DNA of 50,035 nucleotides from NCBI GenBank assembly GCA_022794255.1, contig JAAWEL010000051.1, positions 1 to 50,035 of the forward strand, given 5' to 3'. This DNA comes from Lachnospiraceae bacterium. Lineage in GTDB: Bacteria; Bacillota; Clostridia; Lachnospirales; Lachnospiraceae. The position numbers and the translations under genes were made by a program. Under the pieces are notes generated by a model, which did no database searches, was not told the origin of the DNA, and saw nothing but the letters and a program-made list of their open reading frames with translations. Shown here in pieces: positions 42,040 through 50,035 of the stretch (position 1 is its first letter; every line of letters begins with the position of its first letter).

Positions 42040-43278
42040 ATGAAAAAAATCAGTTGGACAAACATTATGCTGGCAGGTTTATTGGCGGCTTGTATGACAG
42101 CATGCGGCGGACCGAAGCAGGGAATGTCCGGTGGGAAGGAAACCCAGGTAGTCGGGGCAAAGGCGGAAGAGGCAAAAACGGATGAGACAAAGACAAAAAC
42201 GGACGGTCAGGGGGAGACATCCGGGGAGGATATCCACATTGGAGTGATGGCTACATTGACCGGCTATCCTTTAAATGGCGAGCATATGCGCAATGGTGTG
42301 CTGCTGGCAATCGATGAGATCAACAAAAACGGGGGTGTTTTGGGACAGAAGCTGGTGGCAGATGTGCAGGATTGCAGCAATACCACGGATATCGGGATCA
42401 ATGCCATCAATAAGCTGGTAAGTGAAAATGTATCAGGAGTTATTGGTCCCCATTACAGCACCCAGGGTCTGGCAGTTGAATCAATTATTAATCAGGCAAA
42501 GATTCCCATGCTGGTAGGAGGAACCAGCCCTAAATTCGTAAGTGATGTGGACAATGATTATTTGTTCCGGATCCGGGCATCAGACACTCTTCAGGCATCG
42601 GCGGCAGTGTCCTATCTGGTGGACAGCTGCGGGGCGACCAAAGTGGCGATTCTCCACGGTTCGGACGATTTTGGAACCGGAGGTATGCAAGTGGCAACTT
42701 CTTATCTGGATGATGCAGGGATTCCCTATTGTACTCAGTCCTTTAATAATGAGGACACGGATGTAACCTCCCAGATTTTGAAATGTATCAATGAAAACTG
42801 TGACGGTGTTATGATCTGGGCCACAGAGGCGGCCTATCCTATTGTTGCAAGGCAGATGTATGAACTGGGTCTGGCGGCCCCCACCATAACCAACCCGTCT
42901 TTGGCAGTGGATTCCTGTCTGGCTCAGCTGGAGGAGGAATGGGTGGAGGGCTGGTATTGCGTCACAGACTTTTTGAGCAACAATCCCACAGATAAGATCC
43001 AGAAGTTTATGAAAGCATATCGGGAGGCATACGGAGAAAACGAAAGCATTGACCTTCACTGTGCCGCCTATTACAGTGCGGTATACGTCCTGGCTGACAG
43101 TATTGAGCGTGCGGGAACCACAGATGGGGAGGCAGTGGCCAAAGCTCTTTGGGAGACAAAGGATGTGGAGGGGCTGGTAGGAGATTTTAACTGCAATGCG
43201 GACGGAGAGATGATCCATGAGATTATTCTGGGCCAGTGCAAAAGTCTGGCTATCGAGTATATGGATGTGATCCGATAG
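42040..43278 (+). CDS. ABC transporter substrate-binding lipoprotein (LivJ-type)
   Basis: 412 residues. A signal peptide ends at the lipobox TACGG (cysteine about 22). A Lys/Glu-rich linker (about 30-60) precedes the type I periplasmic-binding fold (IHIGVMATLTGYPLNGEHMRNGV, then AIDEINKNGGVLGQKL, GVIGPHYSTQGLAVESII, MLVGGTSPKF). This family binds branched-chain amino acids or other small organic acids and amides. ATG 42040 follows AAAAAGGAG. With the four genes that follow it completes a Liv-type ABC importer; the ligand is inferred to be an acid used by the neighbouring enzymes rather than an amino acid. Confidence 0.92.
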   Translation: MKKISWTNIMLAGLLAACMTACGGPKQGMSGGKETQVVGAKAEEAKTDETKTKTDGQGETSGEDIHIGVMATLTGYPLNGEHMRNGVLLAIDEINKNGGVLGQKLVADVQDCSNTTDIGINAINKLVSENVSGVIGPHYSTQGLAVESIINQAKIPMLVGGTSPKFVSDVDNDYLFRIRASDTLQASAAVSYLVDSCGATKVAILHGSDDFGTGGMQVATSYLDDAGIPYCTQSFNNEDTDVTSQILKCINENCDGVMIWATEAAYPIVARQMYELGLAAPTITNPSLAVDSCLAQLEEEWVEGWYCVTDFLSNNPTDKIQKFMKAYREAYGENESIDLHCAAYYSAVYVLADSIERAGTTDGEAVAKALWETKDVEGLVGDFNCNADGEMIHEIILGQCKSLAIEYMDVIR

Positions 43279-43330
43279 AATTCTGCAGCTGTTTATTCAG
43301 GACCAACTGGTGCAGAGAGGGGGAATTTGT

Positions 43331-44194
43331 GTGACAATGGTGGTACAACTCCTGGTCAGCGGTATTGCCATGGGATTTGTATATGCCCTGGTCAGCATTG
43401 AATATACGCTGATCTGGAATTCTATGGGACTTCTGAATTTCGGACATGAAAAGATTATTATGCTGGGCGCCTACATTTATGCCGGAACCATGATTATGGA
43501 CATGGGAATGGGATATATTTCGGGAATCGTTGGGGCAGTGTTTTTGGTGGCTGCCCTGGGGGTGGTGGTGGCGGTGGGAATTTTTATTCCTCTGCGGAAT
43601 ATGAACCGGCTTTGTGCCATCATGGCAACTGTGATGGTAGGAAATATTATCAATGAGGCAGTCCGCCTGTTTTATGGGCCGGAGGCTATGACTGTAAAAG
43701 GGTTTATGAACGGGATGATCCGGGTAGGGGGCCTGGCCATTGCAAGGGCTTATATTTATATTATAGGCATATCTTTGACCATTGTGATTCTTCTGGAAAT
43801 CTTTATGAAGAAAACAAAGACAGGAAAGGCCATGCGATGTGTGGCTTCCAACAAGACGGCTGCTTCTCTGATGGGAATCGATGTAAGGCGCAATATGGCC
43901 ATAACCACTGCTATCAGCTTTGCTATCTGCTGCATATTGGGGATTGCAGTCATACCAGTATTCAGTGTCAGCTCTACCATGGCAACAATGATCTCTCTAA
44001 AAGGCTTTGCTGCCGGAGTGATTGGAAGCTTTGGCTCCCTGCCAGGGGCGATTGTGGGGGGACTGATCCTGGGGATTATGGAAAATATTGCCGGAATGAT
44101 TTTTCCGTCCACCTTTAAGGATGTGGTAGCATTTGTTTTTCTGATAGCAGTTCTTTTAGTAAAGCCTACCGGTTTGCTGGGAAAGAAAAAATAA
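43331..44194 (+). CDS. livH: Liv-type ABC transporter permease (LivH)
   Basis: About 287 residues with eight or so membrane helices. The LivH signature GLLNFGHEKIIMLGAYIYAG and the EAA-type loop KAMRCVASNKTAASLMGIDVRR are present, as is the C-terminal FPSTFKDVVAFVFLIAVLLVKPTGLLG. It forms the membrane channel with LivM. GTG 43331 follows AGAGAGGGGGAA at good spacing; GTG 43310 adds seven residues upstream. Order SBP-H-M-G-F is the usual one. Confidence 0.9.
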   Translation: MTMVVQLLVSGIAMGFVYALVSIEYTLIWNSMGLLNFGHEKIIMLGAYIYAGTMIMDMGMGYISGIVGAVFLVAALGVVVAVGIFIPLRNMNRLCAIMATVMVGNIINEAVRLFYGPEAMTVKGFMNGMIRVGGLAIARAYIYIIGISLTIVILLEIFMKKTKTGKAMRCVASNKTAASLMGIDVRRNMAITTAISFAICCILGIAVIPVFSVSSTMATMISLKGFAAGVIGSFGSLPGAIVGGLILGIMENIAGMIFPSTFKDVVAFVFLIAVLLVKPTGLLGKKK

Positions 44195-44204
44195 GGGAGG
44201 AAGA

Positions 44205-45131
44205 ATGATTATGATCAAAAAGCTGAGATATCCTCTGGCAGTCGTTTTTGCATTTGTACTTCCTCTGATCGTCAGCAATACATACTATGTGACCATGTTT
44301 TGTCTGACGCTGATTTATATGATCATCGCCTTTGGGCTCAATTTTATTACAGGAATGACCGGGCAGATGAATCTGGGAACAGCAGGAATCTTTTGTCTTG
44401 GGGCTTATACTTCTGCGCTTCTTACCACAAGGCTGTCTCTTTCCCCCTGGATCGGCATGGCGGCCTCGGCCGCTGTGGGGTTTTTGATCGGTGTGGGGCT
44501 GGGATATCCCAGCTTTCGGTTAGAAGGCGTGTATTTGTCCCTGACCACGATCGCTTTTGGAGAAGTGGTGCGCCAATTAGCCAACAATATGACCTCTGTC
44601 ACAGGGGGAGCCCAGGGCGTGAGAAATATTCCGCCTTTTACGGTTTTTGGCTATGAGATTGTTACGAAAATACAGAATTATTACTTTATTTTGGTATTTG
44701 TGATTCTGTTCGCTTTCACGGCTTATCGGATCATCCATTCTAAATGGGGAAGGGCCTTTATAGCGATAAGGGATAATATAGAGGCAGTGGAAACCTGCGG
44801 CATCAACACAGCGCACATCAAAATTGTGGCATTTACCCTGGCAGCTGTCTATGGCTGCGTGGCAGGAAGCTTATATGCTCATTATTCCGCCTACATCAAT
44901 GCTTCCTCCTTCACCTTGAATCTGTCCGTATCCTTTGTGGTAATGATTCTTATTGGCGGAATGGGAAATCTTTGGGGATGTATGCTGGGAGCAGTGATTG
45001 TTTCCATGCTGCCGGAGTTTTTGCGATTTACCGGGGAATATTACCAGCTTACATATTCCATCCTGATACTTTTGTGTATTGTCTTTATGCCAGGCGGGAT
45101 TCTGACAGCTTTAAAAAGGCAGCAGAAGTGA
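44205..45131 (+). CDS. livM: Liv-type ABC transporter permease (LivM)
   Basis: 308 residues, about eight to nine helices. LivM motifs include IIAFGLNFITGMTGQMNLG near residue 40, VYLSLTTIAFGEVVRQLANN, the cytoplasmic coupling loop GRAFIAIRDNIEAVETCGIN, and a terminal LLCIVFMPGGILTALK. It pairs with LivH. ATG 44205 is four bases after GGAGG; ATG 44211 is a better-spaced alternative. Confidence 0.9.
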   Translation: MIMIKKLRYPLAVVFAFVLPLIVSNTYYVTMFCLTLIYMIIAFGLNFITGMTGQMNLGTAGIFCLGAYTSALLTTRLSLSPWIGMAASAAVGFLIGVGLGYPSFRLEGVYLSLTTIAFGEVVRQLANNMTSVTGGAQGVRNIPPFTVFGYEIVTKIQNYYFILVFVILFAFTAYRIIHSKWGRAFIAIRDNIEAVETCGINTAHIKIVAFTLAAVYGCVAGSLYAHYSAYINASSFTLNLSVSFVVMILIGGMGNLWGCMLGAVIVSMLPEFLRFTGEYYQLTYSILILLCIVFMPGGILTALKRQQK

Positions 45132-45145
45132 GAGGGGGGAAAGAA

Positions 45146-45919
45146 ATGGGCATTTTAGAGATCCATAATCTGACAAAACGATTTTCAGGTCTGGTAGCTG
45201 TCAATGATTTAAGTTTTTCTGTAAATGAACGATCGATTCATGCACTGATTGGTCCTAATGGTTCAGGAAAAACCACCACAATCAACATGATTGACGGCGT
45301 TTTTGCGCCCACGGAAGGAAGGATTGTTTTTAGGGGGCAGGATATTACAGGAAAGCCCACCTATGAGATCAGCAGGGCGGGATTAGGAAGAACCTTTCAA
45401 AATATCAAGCTGTTCCACACCCTGACAGTAAAAGAAAATCTGATGGTAGGCGGGCATATGTTTTACACAAAAGAGGGGATTCTTAAGTTTCTGCTGGATA
45501 TCCGCGGCACAAAACAAGAAGAGAAAAGACTGGCGGAGGAAGCTGAGAGGATATTGGAGCTGATGCATATGCAGGCTGTGGCGAATCACACAGTAGGCGG
45601 GCTGCCCTACGGGATGTTAAAGATGGTGGAGCTGGCCAGAACAATGATGACTGCTCCCAAACTGATTTTACTTGACGAGCCGGCTGCCGGCTTAAACCCT
45701 TCGGAACGAAAAAAGCTGATGGAGATTCTGATACGGATCTATGAAAGAGGGGTGGCTCTGTTCCTGATTGAGCACAATATGGATGTGGTGATGAATATCA
45801 GCCATAAGATCACCGTGATCAATTTCGGCTCTAAGATTGCAGAGGGGAAGCCGGCCCAGATACAGAACAATCCGGAAGTGATCCAGGCCTATCTGGGTGA
45901 TCGTTATAAAAAAGGATAG
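45146..45919 (+). CDS. livG: Liv-type ABC transporter ATP-binding protein (LivG)
   Basis: 257 residues. Walker A ALIGPNGSGKTTTINMIDG, the LivG-specific AGLGRTFQNIKLFHTLTV, a degenerate ABC signature region (GGLPYGMLKMVELARTM), Walker B LILLDEPAAGLN, and the H-loop FLIEHNMDVVM. It energises the importer with LivF. Start at ATG 45146 after GAGGGGGGAAAG; an in-frame extension to 44972 lies inside livM. Confidence 0.92.
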   Translation: MGILEIHNLTKRFSGLVAVNDLSFSVNERSIHALIGPNGSGKTTTINMIDGVFAPTEGRIVFRGQDITGKPTYEISRAGLGRTFQNIKLFHTLTVKENLMVGGHMFYTKEGILKFLLDIRGTKQEEKRLAEEAERILELMHMQAVANHTVGGLPYGMLKMVELARTMMTAPKLILLDEPAAGLNPSERKKLMEILIRIYERGVALFLIEHNMDVVMNISHKITVINFGSKIAEGKPAQIQNNPEVIQAYLGDRYKKG

Positions 45920-45930
45920 GAGGGGAGGAT

Positions 45931-46641
45931 ATGCTGGAAGTAAAAAAACTGAATGCAGCTTATGGGAAGGTGCATGTTCTCCATGATGTGAGCCTTCATG
46001 TGAAGGAGCAGGAGATCGTTTCCATTATCGGAGCCAATGGTGCGGGGAAATCTACTTTGATGCGTAATATTATGGGTATTTATCATCCCAAATCAGGCGA
46101 TATCCTTTTTCACGGGGAAAGCCTGTCAAAGCTGAAAACCGACCAGATTGTAAAGAAAGGGATCGTATATGTGCCGGAGGGACGGGAGGTATTTGCTGAT
46201 CTTTCTGTTGAGGACAATCTGGAAATGGGGGCTTTTTCCAGGAAGTATTCCGCCGGAAAATACAGGGATTTGCTGGAGGAGATGTACACCATTTATCCAA
46301 GGCTTAAAGATCGGAGAAAACAGCTAGCAGGTTCACTAAGTGGCGGGGAACAGCAGATGTTAGCCATTGCCAGAGGGCTGATGAGCGAGCCGGAAATGAT
46401 AATGTTTGATGAGCCTTCCCTGGGTCTGGCCCCGGTGATTGTGGATGAAATGTTTGACGTGATTTTGCGGATCAACAAAGAGAAAAAGCTCCCTGTCCTT
46501 TTAGTGGAGCAGAATGCATTTGCAGCATTGAGTATTTCCAGCCGTTGTTATGTGCTGGAAAACGGGGTGGTGAATGCAGAAGGAAAAAGCAGAAAGCTGA
46601 TGGACAGCCCAGACATCAAGAGAGCGTACCTGGGGGGATAA
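45931..46641 (+). CDS. livF: Liv-type ABC transporter ATP-binding protein (LivF)
   Basis: 236 residues. Walker A IIGANGAGKSTLMRNIMG, the LivF-type IVYVPEGREVFADLSVEDNLEMG, signature LAGSLSGGEQQMLAIARGLM, Walker B MIMFDEPSLGLAPVIVDE and the H-loop-like LLVEQNAFAALS. Second ATPase of the importer. ATG 45931 after GGAGGGGAGG. Its stop lies two bases before the LarA-like gene, so transporter and enzyme are co-translated. Confidence 0.92.
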   Translation: MLEVKKLNAAYGKVHVLHDVSLHVKEQEIVSIIGANGAGKSTLMRNIMGIYHPKSGDILFHGESLSKLKTDQIVKKGIVYVPEGREVFADLSVEDNLEMGAFSRKYSAGKYRDLLEEMYTIYPRLKDRRKQLAGSLSGGEQQMLAIARGLMSEPEMIMFDEPSLGLAPVIVDEMFDVILRINKEKKLPVLLVEQNAFAALSISSRCYVLENGVVNAEGKSRKLMDSPDIKRAYLGG

Positions 46642-46643
46642 AC

Positions 46644-47921
46644 ATGAAAATACCAGAAGATCGAAAAGCACTGGCCGGGCTTTTGGCATCAGTGAAAATA
46701 CCAAGATTTGTAAAGGCAGAAATGGTGTGGAAACAGCCAGAGATCAAAGCTGTGAAGGAAGCAGTAAAAAGCACATTGGAGAAATGTCCAGCCTTTCAAA
46801 AGATTCATCCCGGACAGCAGGTGGCCATAACAGCCGGAAGCAGGGAAATCAGCCATATAAAGGAAATTCTTTATACCCTGGGAACGGAGGTGAAAAAAAA
46901 GGGAGCCATTCCCTTTGTAGTTCCGGCTATGGGGAGCCATGGCGGTGCAGATGCAAAGGGACAGACCGCTCTGCTGCGCCATTATGGAATTGCGGAGGAC
47001 AGTGTAGAGATGGAGATCCGTTCTTCCATGGAGACGGTTCTTTTGGGGGAGACAAAAGACCGATTAAAGGTTTATCTGGATGCCAATGCCATGAAGGCGG
47101 ATCATATTATCCCGGTAGGCAGAATTAAAGCCCACACGGATTTTACCGGGCCGGTGGAGAGCGGGCTGGTAAAGATGCTGGTGATCGGGCTGGGGAAGCA
47201 GCAGGGAGCTTCTGTCTGTCATAAGGCAGGATTTCCCTCCATGGGAGAAAATCTGCCGAAATTTGCCAAAGTGATTTTGAGAAATGCGCCGGTCCTTTTG
47301 GGACTTGGCATTGTGGAAAATGCCGCCCATGGGCTGGCTTTGGTGGAAGCGGTGGAGGCGGAGCAGATCCTTTTAAGAGAACCAGAGCTTTTAAAATATT
47401 CCAAGTCCTTGATGCCCCGGATTCCTTTTGATCCCATTGATCTTTTGATTGTACAGGAGGCGGGAAAGGATGTAAGTGGCGCCGGCATGGATCCCAATGT
47501 AACCGGACGCTCTTGTGTTCTGGGGCGAAGGGCTCCTCATGCGGAGAAGATCGCCATTTTCGATCTGACGGACAAATCGGAGGGCAACAGCGCTGGTATG
47601 GGAAATGCTGATGCGATCACCAGAAAAATGCTTGATAAAATGGATCTGATGCCAGTGTATGTCAATGGTATTACCTGCAGAGACACCGAAGGAATACGGA
47701 TTCCGGCAGTCCTTCCTGATAAGGAACTAACAATCCGGTTTTGTCTCTATACCTGTATCCGGAGAGATGCCTGCCAGGATGCCCGGATTGTCTGGATTAA
47801 AAATACGGCAGATTTGAGCAGCTTCTGGATCTCTGAGCCTCTTTTGGAGGAGGCAGAAAAGGTAAAAGAAATTCGGGTAAGACGGGATGAGAGAAGGGAG
47901 TGGGATGGTTGCGTATTTTGA
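46644..47921 (+). CDS. LarA-family (lactate racemase-like) protein
   Basis: 425 residues, the normal LarA length. The N-terminal LarA (DUF2088) domain has IPRFVKAEM, HPGQQVAITAGSREIS, VVPAMGSHGGADAKGQ (H99) and KAHTDFTGPVESGLVKMLVIGLGKQQGASVCHKAGF (K162, H164, H193), candidate ligands for the nickel-pincer cofactor known from lactate racemase. The superfamily includes racemases and epimerases of other 2-hydroxy acids. The cofactor-building LarB/LarC/LarE are not in this window. It lies two bases after livF and overlaps the glycerate kinase gene, so it belongs to the transport operon and probably inverts a hydroxyl stereocentre of the imported acid. Confidence 0.85.
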   Translation: MKIPEDRKALAGLLASVKIPRFVKAEMVWKQPEIKAVKEAVKSTLEKCPAFQKIHPGQQVAITAGSREISHIKEILYTLGTEVKKKGAIPFVVPAMGSHGGADAKGQTALLRHYGIAEDSVEMEIRSSMETVLLGETKDRLKVYLDANAMKADHIIPVGRIKAHTDFTGPVESGLVKMLVIGLGKQQGASVCHKAGFPSMGENLPKFAKVILRNAPVLLGLGIVENAAHGLALVEAVEAEQILLREPELLKYSKSLMPRIPFDPIDLLIVQEAGKDVSGAGMDPNVTGRSCVLGRRAPHAEKIAIFDLTDKSEGNSAGMGNADAITRKMLDKMDLMPVYVNGITCRDTEGIRIPAVLPDKELTIRFCLYTCIRRDACQDARIVWIKNTADLSSFWISEPLLEEAEKVKEIRVRRDERREWDGCVF

Positions 47922-49390
47922 ACAGGGAAGGGCTGATTGACCGGGGAAATAAAAAAGGAAGGGAGGACGTGCTTTCTATAATGGAGGCAGGGCTTTTGGC
48001 ATCAGACCCCTATGAGAACACACGACAGCTTTTTAGCCGGGATAACGATATGCTGTATGTGGGGAATAAACGGTTTGAGGCAGAAGGGGATCCTCACTCC
48101 GGGGTAGAGGCGATTGATCTGAAGGAAACCAGGGCTATTTATGTGGTGGGGGCGGGAAAAGGGGCAGGTCGGGTGGCCATGGCCCTGGAAGAAGTCCTTG
48201 GAGATTTTCTGACAGATGGTGTGGTCCTTGTAAAGCACGGGGACAGACCCGGGCTGAAACGGATAAAGACCTGCTACGGAGCCCATCCGATTCCTGATGA
48301 GGGCTGTGTGGCGGGCTGTGAGAGGATCAAGGAATTGTCCCGGCAGGTAACAGAGCAGGATGTGGTCTTTACCATAATTGCGAATGGAGGAAGCTCCCTT
48401 TTAACCCTCCCGGAGGAGGGAATCTCTCTGACGGATGTACAGAGGCTTACGGCAATGATGCAGATCGAGAAGGGGGTGGCCACGGTGGAATTAAACGTGG
48501 TCCGGAATCATCTGGATCAGATGAAAGGAGGGAAGCTGTCCCGTCTTTTCGCAAAAGCCATGCAGTTCCATCTGATTGTGACAGATGCCAATCATCACGT
48601 GATTCAGGATAAACGGCATGACTATGAGGGACTTTTGAGAGGGAATGTGTGGCTTCACAATCTGCCGGAGGCCTCCACCTTTTCTCAGGCAATGAAAATT
48701 TTGAAAAGCTATAAGGCATGGGAAAGCTGCCCGGCCTCCATCCGGAAATTTTTAGAGAACGGCACAGCGGAGCAGGAGACAGTAAAATACGAGGAATTTA
48801 TGAAAATGCGATGCCGGGTCTTTGGGGTGATGCCGGACTGCGCTCATTTTCTTCCGGCTGCCAGAAAAAAGGCAGAAAAGATGGGGTATCAGACTGCAGT
48901 GCTGAGTCAGGTTATACAGGCAGAGGCAAAGGAGTGCGGGAGGATTTTGTCTGCCATTGGGAGAAACATTGAAGAATATGGAGAGCCGGTGAAAGCTCCT
49001 GTGGTACTTTTTTCATCTGGAGAGATGCTGGTGACTGTGGAGAAGAAGGCAGGGATAGGTGGAAGAAACCAGGAATTTGTTTTGGCCTGTGCCAGGCAGA
49101 TTCGGGGAAGCAAAAGGATTGTGATTGGCTCTGTGGATTCAGATGGAACGGATGGCCCGGGCGGTCTTGCTATCCCCGGAGCTCCCTCCTGTTTAGGCGG
49201 AGGGATTGTGGATGGTACAACAGCAGACCGGGCAGAGGAGAAGGGACTATCTATAGAGGAATGTCTGAGAAATCATGATACTTCCGGGATATTATGGCAG
49301 CTGGGATGCGGGATACATATGGAGCAGAATATCAGTCTCAATGATTTGACGGTTATTTTGATACAGGGGGCAGGGAAAAATGGAGATTAG
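47909..49390 (+). CDS. glycerate 2-kinase (DUF4147/MOFRL family)
   Basis: About 493 residues. The N-terminal DUF4147 domain has SIMEAGLLASDPYENTRQLF, IYVVGAGKGAGRVAMALEEVL, YGAHPIPDEG and IANGGSSLLTLPEEGISL. The C-terminal MOFRL domain has LFSSGEMLVTVEKKAGIGGRNQEFVLA and SVDSDGTDGPGGLAIPG. The family phosphorylates glycerate to 2-phosphoglycerate, feeding glycolysis. Start uncertain: GTG 47900 touches the ribosome-binding site AAGGGAG, so TTG 47909 (nine-base spacing) or TTG 47918 is likelier. Overlap with the LarA-like gene shows tight coupling. Confidence 0.88.
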   Translation: MRILNREGLIDRGNKKGREDVLSIMEAGLLASDPYENTRQLFSRDNDMLYVGNKRFEAEGDPHSGVEAIDLKETRAIYVVGAGKGAGRVAMALEEVLGDFLTDGVVLVKHGDRPGLKRIKTCYGAHPIPDEGCVAGCERIKELSRQVTEQDVVFTIIANGGSSLLTLPEEGISLTDVQRLTAMMQIEKGVATVELNVVRNHLDQMKGGKLSRLFAKAMQFHLIVTDANHHVIQDKRHDYEGLLRGNVWLHNLPEASTFSQAMKILKSYKAWESCPASIRKFLENGTAEQETVKYEEFMKMRCRVFGVMPDCAHFLPAARKKAEKMGYQTAVLSQVIQAEAKECGRILSAIGRNIEEYGEPVKAPVVLFSSGEMLVTVEKKAGIGGRNQEFVLACARQIRGSKRIVIGSVDSDGTDGPGGLAIPGAPSCLGGGIVDGTTADRAEEKGLSIEECLRNHDTSGILWQLGCGIHMEQNISLNDLTVILIQGAGKNGD

Positions 49391-49590
49391 ATTACCTTAT
49401 GGAAAAGGTACCGTGTCATTTGAGATATCCGAAGAACGACTGGAAGGAATATACCAGAGAAGAATCTTTGTCCATGGTTCTGGATGGAAAGGGCTTTTCA
49501 ATGAAAAAGCTGACAGGTGAGGACCCGGGACTTGCGCCTTTACTTAATGCGTTGATTGAAAAGGGAAAGCAATTGACTTCCTCAACTTAA
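49380..49590 (+). pseudogene. short frameshifted relic resembling the N-terminus of LarA
   Basis: ATG 49380 overlaps the glycerate kinase stop by 11 bases and opens a 46-codon frame ending at TGA 49518-49520. Its first about 25 residues (MEIRLPYGKGTVSFEISEER, then LEGIY) look like the start of a true lactate-racemase LarA, a segment that the LarA-like protein upstream lacks. The other frame from ATG 49399 stays open for 63 codons to TAA at 49590. It gives EYTREESLSMVLDGKGF, then a C-terminal APLLNALIEKGKQL. A single +1-type shift near 49450 would join both into a roughly 70-residue product, but the rest of LarA is missing. Alternatively the 63-residue frame is a real small protein with a spurious N-terminal resemblance. 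Basis: my reading of motifs, not a search. Confidence 0.45.
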
Positions 49591-49602
49591 ATATACTATA
49601 AT
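49573..49602 (+). promoter_or_regulatory. promoter of the SorC-type regulator gene
   Basis: TTGACT (49573-49578), 18-base spacer, TATAAT (49597-49602). An inverted repeat TTCCA-N9-TGGAA (49615-49619 and 49629-49633) lies just past the expected transcription start and could be an autoregulatory site. The -35 is inside the last codons of the preceding fragment. Confidence 0.55.
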
Positions 49603-49650
49603 AATGGCAAATAATTCCAACAAATAAGTGGAAGGAAAAGAGGAAACGGT

Positions 49651-50035
49651 TTGGTACCAGACAGCAAAATGCCTCTTCTGGTAAATGTGGCCCGCCTGTA
49701 CTATGAGAGCGGATTCAGCCAGGGAGAGATCGCCGAACAATTGAAAATTTCCAGACCCTATGTGTCAAAGCTTCTTGCCATGGCAAAGGAAGAGAATGTG
49801 GTTATGATCCGGATTCAGGATCCCACAAAGGTAGAGAGCCATCTGGAACGGGATATCCGCAGCCATTTTCAGCTTAGGAGGGTGATTGTGACCCCCAGTA
49901 AAGTGGGGGAGAACAATCTGTTTTCTTTGGGGGAGACTGCTGCTAAGTATCTGGATTCCATGGTAAAAAGCGGTGATATTATCATGGCCGGCTGGGGAAG
50001 GACCATGTATACCATTGCCCAGAGAGCGATTCCCA
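49651..50035 (+). CDS. SorC/DeoR-family sugar-binding transcriptional regulator (partial, 5' part)
   Basis: 128 codons up to the window edge. The helix-turn-helix is clear: LLVNVARLYYESGFSQGEIA, then EQLKISRPYVSKLLAMAKEE, typical of SorC-type regulators. It is followed by the start of the sugar-phosphate-binding domain (GETAAKYLDSMVKSGDIIMAGWGRTMYTI). TTG 49651 is six to seven bases after AGAGGA; ATG 49669 is the next choice. By position it probably controls the enolase-like/Liv/LarA/kinase operon in response to a phosphorylated intermediate. Confidence 0.85.
   Translation, partial: MVPDSKMPLLVNVARLYYESGFSQGEIAEQLKISRPYVSKLLAMAKEENVVMIRIQDPTKVESHLERDIRSHFQLRRVIVTPSKVGENNLFSLGETAAKYLDSMVKSGDIIMAGWGRTMYTIAQRAIP

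Noticed and set aside
1..50035. CRISPR arrays, insertion sequences, transposase genes or prophage
   Set aside because: No direct repeat-spacer pattern, transposase, integrase or phage structural gene was found anywhere in the window; repeated short motifs are ordinary operator or terminator stems.

Overview
The window looks like chromosome from an endospore-forming, anaerobic gut-type Firmicute, most likely Lachnospiraceae (Clostridium cluster XIVa). The reasons are the complete spoIIIAA-AH operon, a SpoVB-type flippase, strong GGAGG ribosome-binding sites with GTG/TTG starts, a TTGACA/TATAAT promoter style, choline-binding-type cell-wall repeats, and a DUF6323/DUF6179-like gene pair. Species cannot be fixed from sequence reading alone. 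Most genes lie on the + strand.

Layout. 1-1.3 kb: the tail of an unknown gene, then a secreted cell-wall-binding protein. 1.37-7.4 kb: the eight-gene spoIIIA operon (mother-cell side of the engulfment channel), then an Asp23 envelope protein. 7.4-13.8 kb: a small YdcZ-type transporter on the minus strand, then maf, cfa, recQ, a ROK sugar kinase and manA. 13.8-16.3 kb: an AT-richer accessory-looking patch with a histidine phosphatase (minus), a ribbon-helix-helix protein under a palindromic promoter, a tiny ORF and a lambda-type phosphoesterase. 16.4-18 kb: a PHP phosphatase and a sugar O-acetyltransferase. 18.1-24.1 kb: a 5-oxoproline operon (NRAMP-like transporter, pxpB, pxpC, biotin carrier, biotin carboxylase, pxpA) behind a consensus promoter with repeated TTGTGA sites. 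24.2-30.7 kb: an EamA transporter, the DUF6323/6179-like pair, topB, a TfoX-like protein and cobyrinate diamide synthase. 30.7-35.1 kb (minus): rtcB, a SpoVB-like flippase and a 389-residue protein of unknown function. 35.5-39.8 kb: nifS, nifU, mnmA, an amidase lipoprotein and tRNA-Ser(CGA). 39.9 kb: a cupin.

40.4-50.0 kb is one apparent catabolic operon. It holds a divergent enolase homologue, a complete branched-chain-amino-acid-type (Liv) ABC importer, a LarA-family (nickel-pincer racemase superfamily) protein, a glycerate 2-kinase, a short frameshifted relic resembling a LarA N-terminus, and a SorC-type sugar-binding regulator cut by the window end. The inferred plan is import of a small organic acid, racemisation or epimerisation, and dehydration or rearrangement by the enolase homologue. 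The kinase would then feed 2-phosphoglycerate into glycolysis. The enolase homologue keeps the metal ligands but has lost two canonical active-site loops, so this is the best candidate for an undescribed pathway.

The second notable system is the pxp operon. PxpB/PxpC are homologous to the carboxyltransferase part of urea carboxylase, and here they sit beside a free biotin carrier and biotin carboxylase. Together they look like a split urea-carboxylase-like enzyme joined to the PxpA hydrolase.
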